Source: an uncultured Bacilli bacterium (GTDB taxonomy: Bacteria; Bacillota_I; Bacilli_A; RF39; UBA660). Taken from it: DNA of 5,463 bases. Location: the NCBI GenBank assembly GCA_944332375.1, contig CALVJU010000003.1:1-5463 (forward strand), written 5' to 3'. The notes beneath the pieces are model-generated. The model did no database searches. It worked only from the letters and a program-made list of their open reading frames with translations, and had not been told where the DNA came from. Position numbers and translations under genes: made by a program. The stretch's first letter is position 1, and each line of letters opens with the position of its first letter. This document shows positions 4,323 to 5,463 of the stretch, in pieces.

Positions 4323-5463
4323 ATGAAGCAAAAAATATTACAATTTCAGAAGAAAATAAAGAGGGAAAAGAAGAATAAGAAGAAAAAAGAATTTCAATAT
4401 GAAAAAACAGTGAAAAGAGAAAAGTTTTCAAAAATAGATTGGCTTTATTTAGCAATTATTGTGATACTTTTCGCCGCTTTTGGCTTTTATCAGCTTGGTT
4501 CTACGAAGATGGCTAATACTTATTGGAAACCAGATGTAGTAGGGGATTCTGTTATTTTAGATGTTGGCGATCAAGATATTGATGCACTCTATTATTTAGT
4601 AGGTGTAGGGGACGATCCTTTTGGGAATACTGTCAATTTGACTGATGTGAAATTTGAAGTAGAAATGAGTGCTGATAAAATCAATTGGAAACCAGTTACT
4701 CTTATTAGTAATATTTCTATGTATGCATGGACGAAAATACCAGTTTCTATCATTGGTAATCAGTATGTACGGATTCGTTGTTACGATACTGCGATTGTAA
4801 TGAATGAAATTGGGTTTGGCCTCGCAGGGGAAGAGAAGCTTGCTGATGTCTCCTATGTAGAAAGTACGAGTTATACAAGAACCGGACGGGAATTGATTGA
4901 CGAACAAGATATGATTGATATGGATTCTACCTATTATACAGGTACTTACTTTGATGAGATTTATCATGCGAGAACAGCATATGAGCAGTTAAAAGGATAT
5001 CCAATTTATGAGACAACCCATCCTGTACTTGGAAAAGAAATTATATCAATTGGAATTGCTATCTTTGGTATGAATCCATTTGGATGGCGCTTTATGGGTG
5101 TTTTCTGTGCGGTATTAATGCTTCCAATTCTTTACAATTTTATCAAGCAAATGTTTCATAAACCGATTATTTCTTTTGTTGGAACATTCTTATTCGCGTT
5201 TGATTTTATGCATTATACCCAATCTAGATTAGCAACCATTGATACCTATGCAGTTATTTTTACGATGCTAATTTACTATTTTATGTATCGGTACTATCAA
5301 ACAAGTTTCTATGATACTGACCTCAAAAAAACATTCCGACCATTATTCTTCTGTGGAATCTTTGTAGGAATTGGTTTTGCTAGTAAGTGGAATGTTGCTT
5401 ATGGATTTATTGGAATTGCCATTTTATTCTTCATGAATATGTATAAACGATACAAAGAATATT
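4323..5463 (+). CDS. GT39/PMT-family membrane glycosyltransferase, 3' end outside the window
   Basis: The first 380 codons are present, with no stop before the window ends. The start is the ATG 5 nt after AGGTG (4313-4317). Residues 1-37 form a very basic cytoplasmic tail (KKIKREKKNKKKK), and the first membrane helix spans about 40-58. Residues about 64-205 form an extracytoplasmic insert rich in predicted beta strands (INWKPVTL, QYVRIRCYD, MNEIGFGLAG), reminiscent of a discoidin or carbohydrate-binding sandwich. The GT-C catalytic block follows: TYFDEIYHARTAYE with the Asp211-Glu212 pair, then IYETTHPVLGKEIISIGI and FGMNPFGWRFMG, diagnostic of the protein O-mannosyltransferase family. Several membrane helices follow (about 258-277, 281-297, 308-325, 340-370). 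Family members move a sugar from a polyprenyl-phosphate carrier to protein or cell-envelope acceptors outside the membrane; sugar and acceptor here are unknown. It has its own promoter, so no functional link to sigE is implied. Confidence 0.88.
   Translation, partial: MKQKILQFQKKIKREKKNKKKKEFQYEKTVKREKFSKIDWLYLAIIVILFAAFGFYQLGSTKMANTYWKPDVVGDSVILDVGDQDIDALYYLVGVGDDPFGNTVNLTDVKFEVEMSADKINWKPVTLISNISMYAWTKIPVSIIGNQYVRIRCYDTAIVMNEIGFGLAGEEKLADVSYVESTSYTRTGRELIDEQDMIDMDSTYYTGTYFDEIYHARTAYEQLKGYPIYETTHPVLGKEIISIGIAIFGMNPFGWRFMGVFCAVLMLPILYNFIKQMFHKPIISFVGTFLFAFDFMHYTQSRLATIDTYAVIFTMLIYYFMYRYYQTSFYDTDLKKTFRPLFFCGIFVGIGFASKWNVAYGFIGIAILFFMNMYKRYKEY

Noticed and set aside
4596..4967. 123-codon minus-strand frame inside the glycosyltransferase gene
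   Set aside because: The + strand frame is open from 4323 to the window end with clear PMT motifs, so this is its shadow.
1..5463. CRISPR arrays, insertion sequences, tRNA or rRNA genes, prophage or defence genes
   Set aside because: No spaced direct repeats, transposase motifs, tRNA cloverleaf or CCA-ended structures were seen; the window is mainly conserved core genome.

Overview
The window comes from a low-GC, endospore-forming member of the Bacillota (Firmicutes). The coding bias is AT-rich, all stops are standard (TGA ends sigE, so this is not a Mycoplasma-type code), Shine-Dalgarno sites are strong, and the core order is ftsA-ftsZ-spoIIGA-sigE. That order is the conserved junction between the division cluster and the first mother-cell sporulation locus in Bacilli and Clostridia. 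The genus cannot be fixed from the sequence; a gut-type Erysipelotrichia or clostridial lineage is a plausible guess only.

All genes lie on the + strand. Region 1 (1-2509) is a promoter followed by a two-gene operon. ftsA encodes the actin-like membrane tether and ftsZ the tubulin-like division GTPase. The ftsA stop codon lies inside the ftsZ Shine-Dalgarno site, and the operon is closed by a compact terminator that uses the ftsZ stop codon as part of its stem.

Region 2 (2510-2773) is a 264-base gap with no convincing gene, but it is not empty. It holds three A6 tracts repeated at exactly 10 bp, a strong extended -10 promoter, a predicted RNA of about 94 nt that begins with a perfect GAGA-loop hairpin, a strong rho-independent terminator, and a short spoIIGA upstream region with a Spo0A-box-like heptamer and inverted repeats. 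This RNA is the most novel-looking item here. It is either an independent, strongly transcribed small RNA or an attenuated leader of spoIIGA. It was not recognised as any known family.

Region 3 (2774-4252) is spoIIGA-sigE, with the stop of the first abutting the start of the second. SpoIIGA is the membrane aspartic protease that removes the propeptide of pro-sigma-E, the mother-cell sigma factor. Both the protease and the propeptide look shorter than their B. subtilis counterparts. sigG, which follows sigE in many spore formers, is absent from this position.

Region 4 (4253-5463) is a good extended -10 promoter with a dyad over the -10, driving a GT39/PMT-like polyprenol-phosphate-dependent glycosyltransferase whose 3' end lies beyond the window. 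It has a Lys-rich cytoplasmic tail and an extra extracytoplasmic domain ahead of the catalytic Asp-Glu pair.
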